Of a DNA stretch of 64,000 nucleotides, positions 18,252-27,876 are shown piece after piece (within the stretch, counting starts at the first letter, position 1; each line of letters opens with the position of its first letter). Both the position numbers and the translations under genes were made by a program. This stretch comes from CAZSNT01 sp964607765 (GTDB taxonomy: Bacteria; Verrucomicrobiota; Lentisphaeria; Oligosphaerales; JABHEG01): the NCBI GenBank assembly GCA_964607765.1, contig CAZSNT010000008.1:1-64000 (forward strand). The letters are read 5' to 3'. The notes below the pieces were generated by a model. The model worked only from the letters and a program-made list of their open reading frames with translations. It was not told the origin of the DNA and made no database searches.

Positions 18252-19718
18252 TCACGGGGTGGCTTCTCGTAGCGCGACGACCTCGGGGTACCCCTCATCG
18301 GTGTCGCCGACTTCCGCTCGTAGACAATCCAGTTCCGCTTTCAGCTCGCGGACCACATCCGCGTAGCCCGGATCGCTGTAAACGTTGTGGGTTTCGAACG
18401 GGTCGAGTTCGCGGTCATAGAGCTCCCAGCCGGCGGGTGTGGGCGGCGCGCCGGTCTGGCCGAGTACGTCGCGACCGTAGAAGAAGATGAGCTTGTAGCG
18501 CTCTGTGCGGACGCCGTAGTGCGCCGGCCGCATTTCGTGCATCCAGTAGCGGTAGTACATCGAGGTCCGCCAATCGCCCGGCGCGTTCCCGGCCAGCACG
18601 GCGCGCGCGCTGCGCCCCTGCATGTCCGCCGGCACGTCGGCCCGGGCATAGTCCAGGAACGTCTCGGGGAAGTCCAGGTTGAGGATCATGCCGTTCGCCG
18701 TGCTGCTGGCCGGGATCTCGCGCGGGTACCGTACGAGCAGCGGCATGCGCAGCGACTCCTCGTACATCAGGCGTTTGTCATAGTATTCGTGCTCGCCCAG
18801 GAACTGGCCCTGGTCCGACGTGTAGACAACGACCGTGTCCTCGGCGATTCCCGCCTCGTCGAGCCAGTCCAGCAGTCGTCCGACATTCTCGTCGATGGCA
18901 GTGACACATCGGAGATAGTCCTTCACGTACTTCTGGTAGGCGGCCCGGATGCGCTCTTCGTCAGTCATGCCGGTCACGGCCAACTCGCCGGTGGGCCAGC
19001 CGCCACGCTGACCACCGCTCATGCGTTCGGACATCTGCAGCATGGTCGAGCCCACGCACAGCGACCCTTCGCAGCGATGGCTCTTGTCCTCGAACAGCGT
19101 GTCGGGCTCGGGCATGTCAATGTCTTCGAAGAGCCCGGCGTGTCGCGGATGGTATTCCCACAGCCCGTGAGGCGCCTTGTGATGGCACATGAGAAAGAAT
19201 GGCTTGTCCGGATCACGCTGCCGCAGCCAGTCCAGGGACACGTCGGTGATGACGTCGGTCGCGTAGCCTTCATGGACCTCACCGCCCTCTTTGCGGTACT
19301 TCCACGGTTTGCCCTTCTCCTTGAGGCGCGGGTTGAAGTAATCGCCCTGGTTCGGGAGCACGTTGTAGTAGTCGAAGCCCTGCGGCTCGGTGTGCAGGTG
19401 CCACTTGCCCACGATCGCGGTCTGGTAGCCGGCGTCCTGCAGGGCGTGCGCCACGGTACGGCGCGCGGGGTCGAGGTCGTCGTGCAGCGTGTACACGCCG
19501 TTCAGGTGGCTGTACTGGCCAGTCATGATCACGGCACGACTCGGTGTGCAGATCGCGTTCGTGCACAGACAGGTGTCGGCGCGCACTCCCTCGCGGGCGA
19601 TGCGATCGAGATTGGGTGTCCGGAAAACACCTGCCAGCATGCCCCCGTAGCAGCTGATCGCGTTGGCCGAGTGATCGTCGGACATGATGTGGAGGATGTT
19701 GGGTCTGGTTTGGGGCAT
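18252..19718 (-). CDS. Sulfatase without signal peptide
   Basis: 488 residues from the start at 19718 (GGAG seven bases upstream). Translation from further upstream would only read through the heptamer repeat array and is rejected. The protein starts MPQTRPNILHIMSDDHSAN, so the metal motif lies at the very N-terminus and no export signal exists. The active site is ICTPSRAVIMTG with Cys57; GKWHLHTEPQGFDYY and VYTSDQGQFLGEHEYYDK follow. The ending ELYDRELDPFETHNVY is the usual sulfatase C-terminal domain. It is first in the four-gene operon running to 11186. Cytoplasmic location implies desulfation of imported saccharides. Confidence 0.9.
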   Translation of the reverse strand: MPQTRPNILHIMSDDHSANAISCYGGMLAGVFRTPNLDRIAREGVRADTCLCTNAICTPSRAVIMTGQYSHLNGVYTLHDDLDPARRTVAHALQDAGYQTAIVGKWHLHTEPQGFDYYNVLPNQGDYFNPRLKEKGKPWKYRKEGGEVHEGYATDVITDVSLDWLRQRDPDKPFFLMCHHKAPHGLWEYHPRHAGLFEDIDMPEPDTLFEDKSHRCEGSLCVGSTMLQMSERMSGGQRGGWPTGELAVTGMTDEERIRAAYQKYVKDYLRCVTAIDENVGRLLDWLDEAGIAEDTVVVYTSDQGQFLGEHEYYDKRLMYEESLRMPLLVRYPREIPASSTANGMILNLDFPETFLDYARADVPADMQGRSARAVLAGNAPGDWRTSMYYRYWMHEMRPAHYGVRTERYKLIFFYGRDVLGQTGAPPTPAGWELYDRELDPFETHNVYSDPGYADVVRELKAELDCLRAEVGDTDEGYPEVVALREATP

Positions 19719-19775
19719 CAGAAGGCTCCATGGCGGCGATTGGCTGTCAATAGGGGACAACGCTGGATGCTGACC

Positions 19776-20008
<233 letters not shown>

Positions 20009-20033
20009 ACTTCAGATAGGGAAGATGACATTA

Positions 20034-20396
20034 TCAAAGGCGCTTTTTGGCCGTGCGGATGCTGGCAACGAAAATGCGGACGAGTTGGTCACACTCAGAG
20101 AGGAGAGCGGACACACGGCTGGGAGGATCGATCAGGGGAACGCGCCGGATGAGCTTGAGCCACCGCAACGTCTCGCGCAGTTCTTTCAAGCTCACACGCA
20201 ACTTGTGAATAAAGTCCTTCGGCGATTCCGCAGCCTGCGCCTCGCCGTGATTAGGGTATGGCGAAGTTCCCGAACGCAGCAACTGCCCCGCTACATGGTT
20301 ACCTGCCCTCGTAGGCGGCAACTTCTCTGTCAGCTTGATGATCTCGACCGAGAAGTCGAGCAAGCGCTCCTCCAGGTTATACTCACGGTCACCCAT
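20034..20396 (-). CDS. Four-helix-bundle protein (23S rRNA IVP / S23 family)
   Basis: 120 residues, full length for the family. Helix 1 is EERLLDFSVEIIKLTEKL, followed by the hallmark stretch TRAGNHVAGQLLRSGTSP, then HGEAQAAESPKDFIHKLRVS and LKELRETLRWLKLI, ending in ALLSECDQLVRIFVASIRTA. Relatives are pentameric, nucleic-acid-associated helical proteins first seen in 23S rRNA intervening sequences and related to Avd of diversity-generating retroelements. Here there is no rRNA or reverse transcriptase. Instead the gene lies between inverted heptamer arrays. I chose the ATG at 20396 with GGGAG upstream; the frame stays open through the array to 20690, but that extension is repeat sequence only. 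Confidence 0.8.
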   Translation of the reverse strand: MGDREYNLEERLLDFSVEIIKLTEKLPPTRAGNHVAGQLLRSGTSPYPNHGEAQAAESPKDFIHKLRVSLKELRETLRWLKLIRRVPLIDPPSRVSALLSECDQLVRIFVASIRTAKKRL

Positions 20397-20420
20397 TTCC
20401 TGCTCTCCCACTCTCTCGCT

Positions 20421-20656
<236 letters not shown>

Positions 20657-20657
20657 G

Positions 20658-20802
20658 CCAATGTCGTTGAATTGAGGAGTTGGTCGCCATCCCGGAAGAT
20701 TAGGGTGAAAGATGAGGGCCAAAGATTAGGGCCGGGCACCCCTCATCTTTCGCCTTGATCTTTCGCCCTAATCTCCGGAGCCGCCTAATTCAATGACATT
20801 GG
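20658..20802. repeat. Compact hairpin with 13-base repeats and outer inverted repeat
   Basis: Outer ends CCAATGTCGTTGAATT (20658-20673) and AATTCAATGACATTGG (20787-20802) are inverse copies with one mismatch. Inside, GATTAGGGTGAAA-type 13-base units (20698-20732) face their complements (20739-20775) with a loop of only a few bases. The unit is the same as in the element at 10917-11150. This element abuts the heptamer array, so two members of the family lie side by side. The following 108 bases to 20910 hold nothing recognisable. Confidence 0.75.
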
Positions 20803-20910
20803 TTGTTCACGATTCGTTACTCAGTATTCGGCACTCAACAATCGAGCCAGACTCTGTGGCGGATAATTCGCCGATCTCACGAGGTCTGCACATGCACCCA
20901 ACTACATGCA

Positions 20911-22470
20911 TCAGTGGAACTCGCCGAAGGAGCCCGGCAGGTTCTCCAGCCGGGAGGACAGAAGTTGGCGCATGGATTGGAGCCGTTCGGAGTGCTCTGG
21001 ATGTTTCGCCAGGTTGACCTGTTCGTTCGGGTCTTGGCGCAGGTCGTACAGCTGGTCCACATCCCAGTAGCCGGGGTAACGTTTCGGGATCTTCTTCTCC
21101 AACCCGCGGCCACCGCGGGTAGACCCAATGTGGTAGAGCGACTTGCCCTTCATCTTCGGGTCCAGACCCGCCTCGCGCTCGGGGTGGATGCGCCAGGCGA
21201 TGTACTTGAAGTTGTCCTTGATCACAGCCCGGGTCGAGCCGATCTCGAGGTAGATGTCGTCGTGGACCGGCTTGTCGTCGCCTCTCAGAATTCGCGCAAA
21301 GCTCCTCCCGTCCATCTTTGGCTGTTGTGCTCTGGGGATGCCGCACAGCTCGTAGATGGTCGGTGCGAAATCGGTGTTGCACAGTGCCTGCGAAGTCCTG
21401 CGCCCGCCTTTGAGCGCCCTGCCCCAGACGAATGCCGGCGAGAGGGTGCCGCCCTGGTAAAGAGCGCCCTTGGCGTCCATGCCGTGGTCGTTGAAGTAGA
21501 AGATGATGGTGTTGTCAAGGACGCCCATGGCGTCGAGCTTGGCCACGATGGCGGCGATGCCGTCGTCGAGCCAGAGGGCGTCGGCGTGGGGGCCGACCGG
21601 CGCAATGCCGGCGGCTTTCAGACGCTTGGGGATGGACGAGCGCGGCGGTTGTACTGACGGGGCAGTCTCGAGGACGCCGGCGGCCGTGAAGCGCGGGTCG
21701 CCGGAGTATTTGTGTCCGGCAGGCCCGGGGCCGTGATTCAGGGTCGTGCAGAAGTGGAGGTAGAAGGGCTTGTCCTGCTTCTCGGCCAGGGCGAGGAAGT
21801 CCAGCCCGCCTTTGGTGATCCAGTCCATGTTGTGCGCTTCCATGGCGATCGGCATGTGGCCAGGCACGTTCCCGGCATAGATGCTGGCGGCAAAGTCGAA
21901 GCCGTTGTTGCGGACCGTCTGCACTTCGGCCTTCTGCTTCTTCTCCAGGAACGCCTGCGTCTTCGGGTCGAAGGGGTCCGCCTTGCGGAGAGGCTTGATG
22001 CTCGGGGGCTTGATCTTGGGGTCGCTCATGACGTGGTCTTTGCCAGCGAAGCCGGTGAAGTAACCGTTGGCCTTGAGGACGGTGCCCAGGTTTGCCTTGC
22101 CGGGCTGAATGTGGGCGTTGAAGTGGGGGTTGGGCTGGTTGCCGTAGGCCCGCATGTCTGTCAGAAAGCCCTTGTCCGTGCTGCGGCAGGGGTACTCGCC
22201 GGTCAGGACGCTGTAGCGGCTGGGCGTGCAGACGGTCGAGGCCGCATACATGCGGTCGAGGATGACTCCCTCGCTGGACAGGCGGTCAATCGTGGGGGTC
22301 AGGTTGCGCGGCCTGTTCTCGGCGTCCCGGCCTTCAGGGAGGAAGTTGAACTCCTCCCGCTTCTGGTCGTCGGTCATGATGAAGAGGATGTTCGGCTTTG
22401 CTGCCGCAGCACTCGCCGAGAGCATGGAAATCAGGCCAATCGCCGCACTGATACAGGTTCTTTTCATCAT
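20911..22470 (-). CDS. Sulfatase (secreted)
   Basis: About 519 residues from the start at 22470, with AAGGA just upstream; a longer frame would overlap the GH29 gene. Signal peptide TCISAAIGLISMLSASAAAA, then KPNILFIMTDD, then the active site VCTPSRYSVLTG with Cys81. It has GKDH (AGKDHVMSDPKIKP) where most sulfatases here have GKWH, so it belongs to a different subfamily. YFNDHGMDAKGALYQGG is the second metal loop. It is the last gene of the long operon that starts at 34708 and lacks a basic tail (it ends GSFGEFH). Confidence 0.9.
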   Translation of the reverse strand: MMKRTCISAAIGLISMLSASAAAAKPNILFIMTDDQKREEFNFLPEGRDAENRPRNLTPTIDRLSSEGVILDRMYAASTVCTPSRYSVLTGEYPCRSTDKGFLTDMRAYGNQPNPHFNAHIQPGKANLGTVLKANGYFTGFAGKDHVMSDPKIKPPSIKPLRKADPFDPKTQAFLEKKQKAEVQTVRNNGFDFAASIYAGNVPGHMPIAMEAHNMDWITKGGLDFLALAEKQDKPFYLHFCTTLNHGPGPAGHKYSGDPRFTAAGVLETAPSVQPPRSSIPKRLKAAGIAPVGPHADALWLDDGIAAIVAKLDAMGVLDNTIIFYFNDHGMDAKGALYQGGTLSPAFVWGRALKGGRRTSQALCNTDFAPTIYELCGIPRAQQPKMDGRSFARILRGDDKPVHDDIYLEIGSTRAVIKDNFKYIAWRIHPEREAGLDPKMKGKSLYHIGSTRGGRGLEKKIPKRYPGYWDVDQLYDLRQDPNEQVNLAKHPEHSERLQSMRQLLSSRLENLPGSFGEFH

Positions 22471-22510
22471 CTGTCCTTCTCTCTCTTGTGCGTTTGCGGT
22501 CGTACCTGAC

Positions 22511-23701
22511 TCACGCCTCGCCAGGCCATCCCTCGGCGCGGATTCGAGCTCCAATCTCGCGAAGGACGCGGTCGTCATCGGGATGGATGGAGCCGTCGCC
22601 GCGTGGTCCGATATTCATGAGAAGATTCGCAGCGAACTGGCGCGCTACGCCAAGCTGGAACCACACCTCGTCGGCTGTGAGATGCCTGACGCTCTCGTCG
22701 TTGATCCAGCCGCCTTGGGATCCGCGGGCATCGCGGCCCTGGCATTCCTGCATGACGGTGTTGATCTCACAGAGCGTGTTGTCGAACAGGGCGACGCGTT
22801 CCGGCGCGTACTGTTTGCGCCAGCGTTCGAGCCGCATCTCCCACTGCCCCTGCCTGGCCGGGGTGTCCCACTGAACGGGATGCGGTAGCAGGAAGTGCTC
22901 GGGTGTGACGAAATCCTCTTCGCCGATGGCACCTTCCTTGAACGAGATCAGCGCGTGCGGCTGCAGCTCGCGGATCATGGCGAACTTCTCGCTGAGCCGG
23001 GTGTAGTTCTCCGGGGCCCTGTTGTAAAGGCCGATGCCGTCGAACCAGATGCCGGCGACCGGCCCGTAGTTGGTCAGTAGCTCGCGCAGGATCGTGCTGT
23101 TGCGGTCCCAGTGCTCACCGTCCGTGCGCGCCACGTGCGGCGGCACGTAGTGGAAGTAGCCCAGGCCGCGCCGGGCACAGGCCGCCGTCATCTCCGCGAC
23201 CAGATCTCTCCCGGCCGGTGTGTTCGGAGCTTTGAACTCGCTCACCGTCGTATCGAACAGGTGGAGCCCGCCCAGGTGTTTGGTCGTGAGCGTGATGTAG
23301 CGCATGCCGGCCGCTTCGGCCAGGTCACAGAACACTTCCGCATCGAAGTTCTCGGCCGTGAACCCGTTGAAGAGCTCCTCCTTCACAGCGAGACAATGCG
23401 CGCGTTCTGCCGCACTGATCGGCGCCTCCGCGACCTCGGCCGGGGATGCCTCCAGCAATGACACCAAGCCTTTCTTGCCCCCCATCTTCTCGATCAATCC
23501 CGGCTTCCCCGTCGGGATCAGGCTGCACAGTGCATAGTGCACAAAGAGCCCGAAACGGGCTTCTGAAAACCACTGGTGCGATGCATCGCGGGGCGAGTCT
23601 CGCCAAACGTCTTCATAGTCTCTCAGGTGCGGGGGTACGCTCTGTTTTCCGGTCGTCATTCCTCGTTTCTCCATCGCCTGTTGCTGGGTCGGCCTGGTCA
23701 C
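22511..23701 (-). CDS. Divergent GH29-type fucosidase with altered active-site loop
   Basis: 396 residues, single-domain. The GH29 fold is clear: SEARFGLFVHYALCS at 46-60, MRYITLTTKHLGGLHLF at 133-149 and AGIWFDGIGLYN with the nucleophile position Asp221. Two usual signatures are changed: HWG is HYA, and the KHHDGF loop that touches the fucose is KHLGGL. The enzyme may therefore act on another sugar or a modified fucose, or be weak. No signal peptide. The start taken here is a GTG whose GTGA overlaps the previous stop; ATGs at 23674 and 23659 are alternatives, the latter with GGAG nine bases upstream. It is directly downstream of a beta-helix gene, as is the GH29 gene at 4451. Confidence 0.8.
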   Translation of the reverse strand: MTRPTQQQAMEKRGMTTGKQSVPPHLRDYEDVWRDSPRDASHQWFSEARFGLFVHYALCSLIPTGKPGLIEKMGGKKGLVSLLEASPAEVAEAPISAAERAHCLAVKEELFNGFTAENFDAEVFCDLAEAAGMRYITLTTKHLGGLHLFDTTVSEFKAPNTPAGRDLVAEMTAACARRGLGYFHYVPPHVARTDGEHWDRNSTILRELLTNYGPVAGIWFDGIGLYNRAPENYTRLSEKFAMIRELQPHALISFKEGAIGEEDFVTPEHFLLPHPVQWDTPARQGQWEMRLERWRKQYAPERVALFDNTLCEINTVMQECQGRDARGSQGGWINDESVRHLTADEVWFQLGVARQFAANLLMNIGPRGDGSIHPDDDRVLREIGARIRAEGWPGEA

Positions 23702-26700
23702 CGTCCCCTTATCTTGTCGTCGACAGCAATCTCCAGGGCGTAGACGTTGCTTCGGGATCCCTCTCCGGCCACAACAGTGACCGGCACGGACAGCTTGCCC
23801 GAGAATCGCGGCTCCGGCCTGATCGTATCCCCGTCCACGACCGTGTAACCGTCTCCGTTCGACAGCTCAAGATGCCAATTGACAGGCAGCGGTTCGCCGG
23901 CAGGGAACACGCGTCGGCCAGCGCTGCCTTTCGTCGCAATGCTGATCTTCAGGTCTTCGTGAGATACCCGAACCGGTTGTCCTCGGGATACAACGGCTCC
24001 TGCCTGCCCCTCGATCCGGATGGAAGCTGCCTGAGGCAGCAGGCAGGCGAAGCCCAGTCTGAAGTCGGTGATGACCACGGCTCCGTCCTCCTGTTGCCAG
24101 GGCACGTCGTCCGGCCCGTTGATCTGAAGCAGGAAGATGCTGGCCACCGTGCTGCCGATCTCCGCCTTGCCTCGTGCCAACAGAGGGCCCAAGCCCACTT
24201 GCACGGTTGTACGCGTGTCAGGGCTCGGGCGGAGGGACGCCAGGGGCTCTTCGATGAACACCCGGCGTGTTTTGCCGCCTGGGGAGGCGTAACCGAGGTA
24301 CAGCCCGATCGGGGCTTTGCGACCTTGCGTGCGGTAGGTGAGGGAGAGGAACGGGGCGGTTGCCAGGTCGATGCCTACTTTCGGGATCGTGACCGGCTCG
24401 AAGTTCTTGACGCGCTCAGAAGCCGGTGTGATCGCCATCGCGCCGTTGCGGATGTCCAGGTGATCGCCATTGCGCTTGGGCGCAATCCACGGCATGATGA
24501 GGCCGCGCTCGTTCTGGGCCAGATTGTTGGGGTCGAAATCATAGACCTCCGCGAAGTCGGCCACGTATGAACTGGGCAGACCAGTTCCGCGCCGGAACGG
24601 GCGCCCCCGCGCCCGGAAGCGCCACACATCGCCCGTGCCCCAACCCTCAGCCGTCCTGCAGTCCACGCGCCAGGTGTAGGTGAGCGTCGGATCGAGGGGG
24701 CCGGGATCCCAAACATTGGCGGTCTGTTCGCTTACCAGTCTTAGCTTGCCTGCGCTCGTACCCAGATAGACTCGGAACGCGGTTGCCCGGTAAGCTGGGA
24801 GCCACATGAGGTCGGCGTCGGCTTTGGCCGTGACACAGCCGTCGGGCGGGATCGGCGTTGAGGCTTTGGTCCCGCGGCAGCCGGCAATCCAGTAGTCCTC
24901 GGCTCCGAATTCATAGGCCCCGATGTCGGGAGCGGCGCCGCGCTTGAGCTCGGCCGTGAAATCGGGGAGGGTCACGCCGCAGCGCAGCGTCTCGGCCGGG
25001 ATGTCAACCCCCTTGTCGATGATCTCGTCCGCGCCGGCTCGGGGCCGGAAGTCCAGGTTGTCGGGATCGCGAAGGAGTTCCCGGATGTCGCGTTTGGCGT
25101 AGTGGTTCACCCAGTTGTGGTCGGTCGGGCCGACGGGCGGGTTCTCGAGGGCGCTGCCGCGGCGGGACGCGTTGACGAAATCCCCGAGGTTGTTGCGTGT
25201 GACGGTTTCGTGGTTGCTGTGTTCGGACTTGTCTGAGGTGAGGACACGGAACGACTCGTTCTGCGTGTTGTAGCAGAGATTGTTGTAGACGCGATGGTCG
25301 TCGCCCTTGACCATGAGCCCGCCGTTGTTGTTGAACACGACGTTGCGGACCATGGAACCGTTGAACGTCTCTCTGGCGAACGCGTCAACACTCTCGTTGC
25401 CGTCGAACCGGAGCCCGGACTTCGGGGAATCGTGCACCCAGTTCTGACTGAATACCGTTCCCTGCTGACCGCGGCCGGCGGCCTGGAACGCGGTGCCGTC
25501 GTCCTGCAGATACCCGAAGCGGCTGACCCGGTTCAGGAACACGCGTCCAGCGTCGCCGTTCTTGATGGCTTTCGATGAACCGCAGATATCGAGTGTGTTG
25601 CGGCTGAAGGTGTTTCGCCAGCCGGTGGCCCAGACACCGACCGTTCCTCCGGGCGCGCCGCTGATGTCGATGTAGCTGAAGCAGTTGTTGTCCACGACAT
25701 CGTAGCCGCCGTTGGCTACGTGCAGGCCCCGGCCGTCGGTGTAGCGCACCACATTGTTGCGGAAGATGTTATGCGTGCCTCCCTTTGCCTCTTCCTCGGG
25801 TGTCGATGGCCGCCACCGATTAGCCCCGGCGATGGTCAACACCTTGATGTCGTCCAGACTGCCGAGCATCCGCTTTGAGTAAGATGCGCAGTCGAATCGG
25901 TTGTCTTCGACGATCAGATGCCTGCAGTCGGTGGCCTGCAGGCAGGTGGCGAAGAAATCGAGGCCCCGGACAGTGACGTGAGCGCAATTCTCCAGGCGCA
26001 ACGCCACGCTCTGGACCTTGCCCTGAATCCGCCGACGTTGCAGGTCGCGTGCGTCGGTCGCATACAGGAACAGCGTCTTCGTGGTCTTGTCGTAAGCCCA
26101 CTCGTCAGGCGTATCGATCAGATCCGCCCCACCCTCGAAGTAGAAGTAGGCGTGCGAGGCGTTCTTGGTGAGGATTCGACGCAGGTTGTTCTGCTTGGGA
26201 TCACGGACCTTGGCTTGCAGCTCCTCATTCACCTCGTATTCGAAGCTGGCTGTGCCCGCTTTGTGGTTGACGATGCGCCCGACCAGCGTGTCCATGGAAT
26301 TGACGTTCAGCACGCCCATGCAGCCGTTGAAGCTGCGGCCAGTCGCCGCCAGCCCCTTCATGCCGTCCTCGACCAGGAACCCCATGGCGCGCTCGAAATC
26401 AAAGCCGCTGACGACCTTTCCGTCGATCATGTATTGCACGTGGCACCAGCTCGCATGCCGGTCCCACCACGTTGAGCGTTCCTCGTTCTCGAACGGGTGT
26501 TCCGCATTGGGCCAACGGGCGTTGATCATCATGCGGCCGTCGATGAAGAGCTGCCATACATCCTGCTCGATCTTTGCCTGCCACACGTTCGGGACTGTCG
26601 GGTGCTTGCGCCATTTGAGTCCCTTCAGCTCGACCGTTCCGTCCAGCAAGGCTTCCTCGCCATCGTAAGGTCGAATGGTGATGGAGCGGCCGGGCTCTCC

Positions 26701-26931
26701 TTTGAGGCCGCTCAGCGTGACCTCTTCGCGGTAGGTCCCGCCACGCAAAAGAAGCTCATCACCAGGCTTGAGTTCGCGAATGCCTCGCTGGATGGTGCGG
26801 AACGGCCGCGCCACGGTACCGGCACCGGCATCGTTGCCGGACGGCGACACCACCACCTCGCGGGCAAACACGCCCGCCATTGGAAGAAGCAGGAGCATTG
26901 CCCCGATTGCTGTCAGAAAACGTCTCTTCAT
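23698..26931 (-). CDS. Large secreted right-handed beta-helix protein
   Basis: 1077 residues from the start at 26931 (AGGAGG nine bases upstream). Signal peptide FLTAIGAMLLLLPMAGVFA, then VVVSPSGNDAGAGTVARPF and LKPGDELLLRGGTYREEV. The parallel beta-helix covers about the first 650 residues (NNVVRYTDGRGLHVANGG, NNCFSYIDISG). The junction is PDIGAYEFGAEDYWIAG, followed by an Fn3-like module (TYTWRVDCRTAEGWG). Two further beta-sandwich domains make up the last 280 residues; the first (PFLSLTYRTQGRKAPIGLYL) looks like a carbohydrate-binding module and the last is Ig-like. It is paralogous to the genes at 1797, 6183 and 31577. The stop overlaps the GH29 start by four bases. Probably a lyase or hydrolase acting on intact polymer. 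Confidence 0.85.
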   Translation of the reverse strand: MKRRFLTAIGAMLLLLPMAGVFAREVVVSPSGNDAGAGTVARPFRTIQRGIRELKPGDELLLRGGTYREEVTLSGLKGEPGRSITIRPYDGEEALLDGTVELKGLKWRKHPTVPNVWQAKIEQDVWQLFIDGRMMINARWPNAEHPFENEERSTWWDRHASWCHVQYMIDGKVVSGFDFERAMGFLVEDGMKGLAATGRSFNGCMGVLNVNSMDTLVGRIVNHKAGTASFEYEVNEELQAKVRDPKQNNLRRILTKNASHAYFYFEGGADLIDTPDEWAYDKTTKTLFLYATDARDLQRRRIQGKVQSVALRLENCAHVTVRGLDFFATCLQATDCRHLIVEDNRFDCASYSKRMLGSLDDIKVLTIAGANRWRPSTPEEEAKGGTHNIFRNNVVRYTDGRGLHVANGGYDVVDNNCFSYIDISGAPGGTVGVWATGWRNTFSRNTLDICGSSKAIKNGDAGRVFLNRVSRFGYLQDDGTAFQAAGRGQQGTVFSQNWVHDSPKSGLRFDGNESVDAFARETFNGSMVRNVVFNNNGGLMVKGDDHRVYNNLCYNTQNESFRVLTSDKSEHSNHETVTRNNLGDFVNASRRGSALENPPVGPTDHNWVNHYAKRDIRELLRDPDNLDFRPRAGADEIIDKGVDIPAETLRCGVTLPDFTAELKRGAAPDIGAYEFGAEDYWIAGCRGTKASTPIPPDGCVTAKADADLMWLPAYRATAFRVYLGTSAGKLRLVSEQTANVWDPGPLDPTLTYTWRVDCRTAEGWGTGDVWRFRARGRPFRRGTGLPSSYVADFAEVYDFDPNNLAQNERGLIMPWIAPKRNGDHLDIRNGAMAITPASERVKNFEPVTIPKVGIDLATAPFLSLTYRTQGRKAPIGLYLGYASPGGKTRRVFIEEPLASLRPSPDTRTTVQVGLGPLLARGKAEIGSTVASIFLLQINGPDDVPWQQEDGAVVITDFRLGFACLLPQAASIRIEGQAGAVVSRGQPVRVSHEDLKISIATKGSAGRRVFPAGEPLPVNWHLELSNGDGYTVVDGDTIRPEPRFSGKLSVPVTVVAGEGSRSNVYALEIAVDDKIRGR

Positions 26932-26984
26932 CGGACTGCGCCTCCTGGCTTGAGATTCCGCCGTTGCTGTAGGCCAATGGATGT

Positions 26985-27851
26985 TCATGGTTTGCTGATG
27001 AGTTTGAGGTACTCGGCTGCATACCGGCGGCCGTGTTCTTCCTGAGTGGCGGTATCGAAGTGGACGGCGTCGACGTACCCGGCAAAGGAACGCCCGTCCA
27101 CGCAGGCCGTGTGAGGACGCAATTCAGGTAACCCCAGGAGCACGGCATTGAGCTTGGCCCGCACTTCGGGAGTCTTCTTCTCGCCAATCGTGCAGGCGAT
27201 AAACGGGAGATCCGGGACACCCGTGTCCGCACGGAGATGGTCGATGAGTTGGGCGAGTCTCTCGGGGTAGGCCTGGGTCTTTTCCGCCGTCGTACTGTCC
27301 GACTCGCCCTGGAGCCAAAGGGCGCCCGCAAGACGCGTCTTGCCTTTCGGGCCTTGTTTGAGCGCGAGCTCGGCGCGGCGAACGGTTTCGTCATAGAACT
27401 TCCGCCCTTTCCGCCATTGGACGATGTTGGAGCCGCCTACCGCGCAAGGAATCAAGGCGATGCGGGTCCTCGGCCGGGCCGCGGCCAGGGCCTCGGCAAA
27501 GGCCAGGCCAGGCCCCACGCCGGCGTTGTCGGCGCCGCTGAAATCCCTCGGGTCGCCGACGAGATGGAGGGGGTGCCGCGCCAGGAACCAATCGTCCGTG
27601 CGCATGTGCATCATGATAATCTGCGGATTCCGCAACGGCTCATCCGGCATGACGCCGCGCCCCTTCATGTTGGACTGCCCCATGAGCAGGAAGACGTCCA
27701 CGCGATCCAGCCCCTCAGGCAGCTCGGCGATGTCCGCAGCATCAAGGGGAGGCCTTGAGAGGTCAGGAGGCGCAGACTTCGCCTTCCTCTGCGCCATGGA
27801 CAGCGGGGAAATGGTGAAAAGAGCCATGGTCACAAGGATGGTACTTCTCAT
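26985..27851 (-). CDS. Sialate O-acetylesterase-like SGNH hydrolase (CE6/SASA)
   Basis: 288 residues with a signal peptide (STILVTMALFTISPLSMA). The SASA-domain landmarks are all present: FLLMGQSNMKGRG with Ser60, GALWLQGESDST at about 177-188, and GYVDAVHFD with Asp261 and His264, giving a complete triad. Members of this group deacetylate sialic acid or xylan; next to sulfatases and fucosidases the likely substrate is an acetylated sulfated glycan. It lies 25 bases after a sulfatase and 53 before a beta-helix gene. A C-terminal scrap of a related esterase remains at 36654-36871. Confidence 0.85.
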   Translation of the reverse strand: MRSTILVTMALFTISPLSMAQRKAKSAPPDLSRPPLDAADIAELPEGLDRVDVFLLMGQSNMKGRGVMPDEPLRNPQIIMMHMRTDDWFLARHPLHLVGDPRDFSGADNAGVGPGLAFAEALAAARPRTRIALIPCAVGGSNIVQWRKGRKFYDETVRRAELALKQGPKGKTRLAGALWLQGESDSTTAEKTQAYPERLAQLIDHLRADTGVPDLPFIACTIGEKKTPEVRAKLNAVLLGLPELRPHTACVDGRSFAGYVDAVHFDTATQEEHGRRYAAEYLKLISKP

Positions 27852-27876
27852 CTGGAGTTCGCTTTCTCTGATTCAG

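Noticed and set aside
20034..20396. Avd gene of a diversity-generating retroelement
   Set aside because: The protein is of the related family, but there is no reverse transcriptase and no template or variable repeat nearby.
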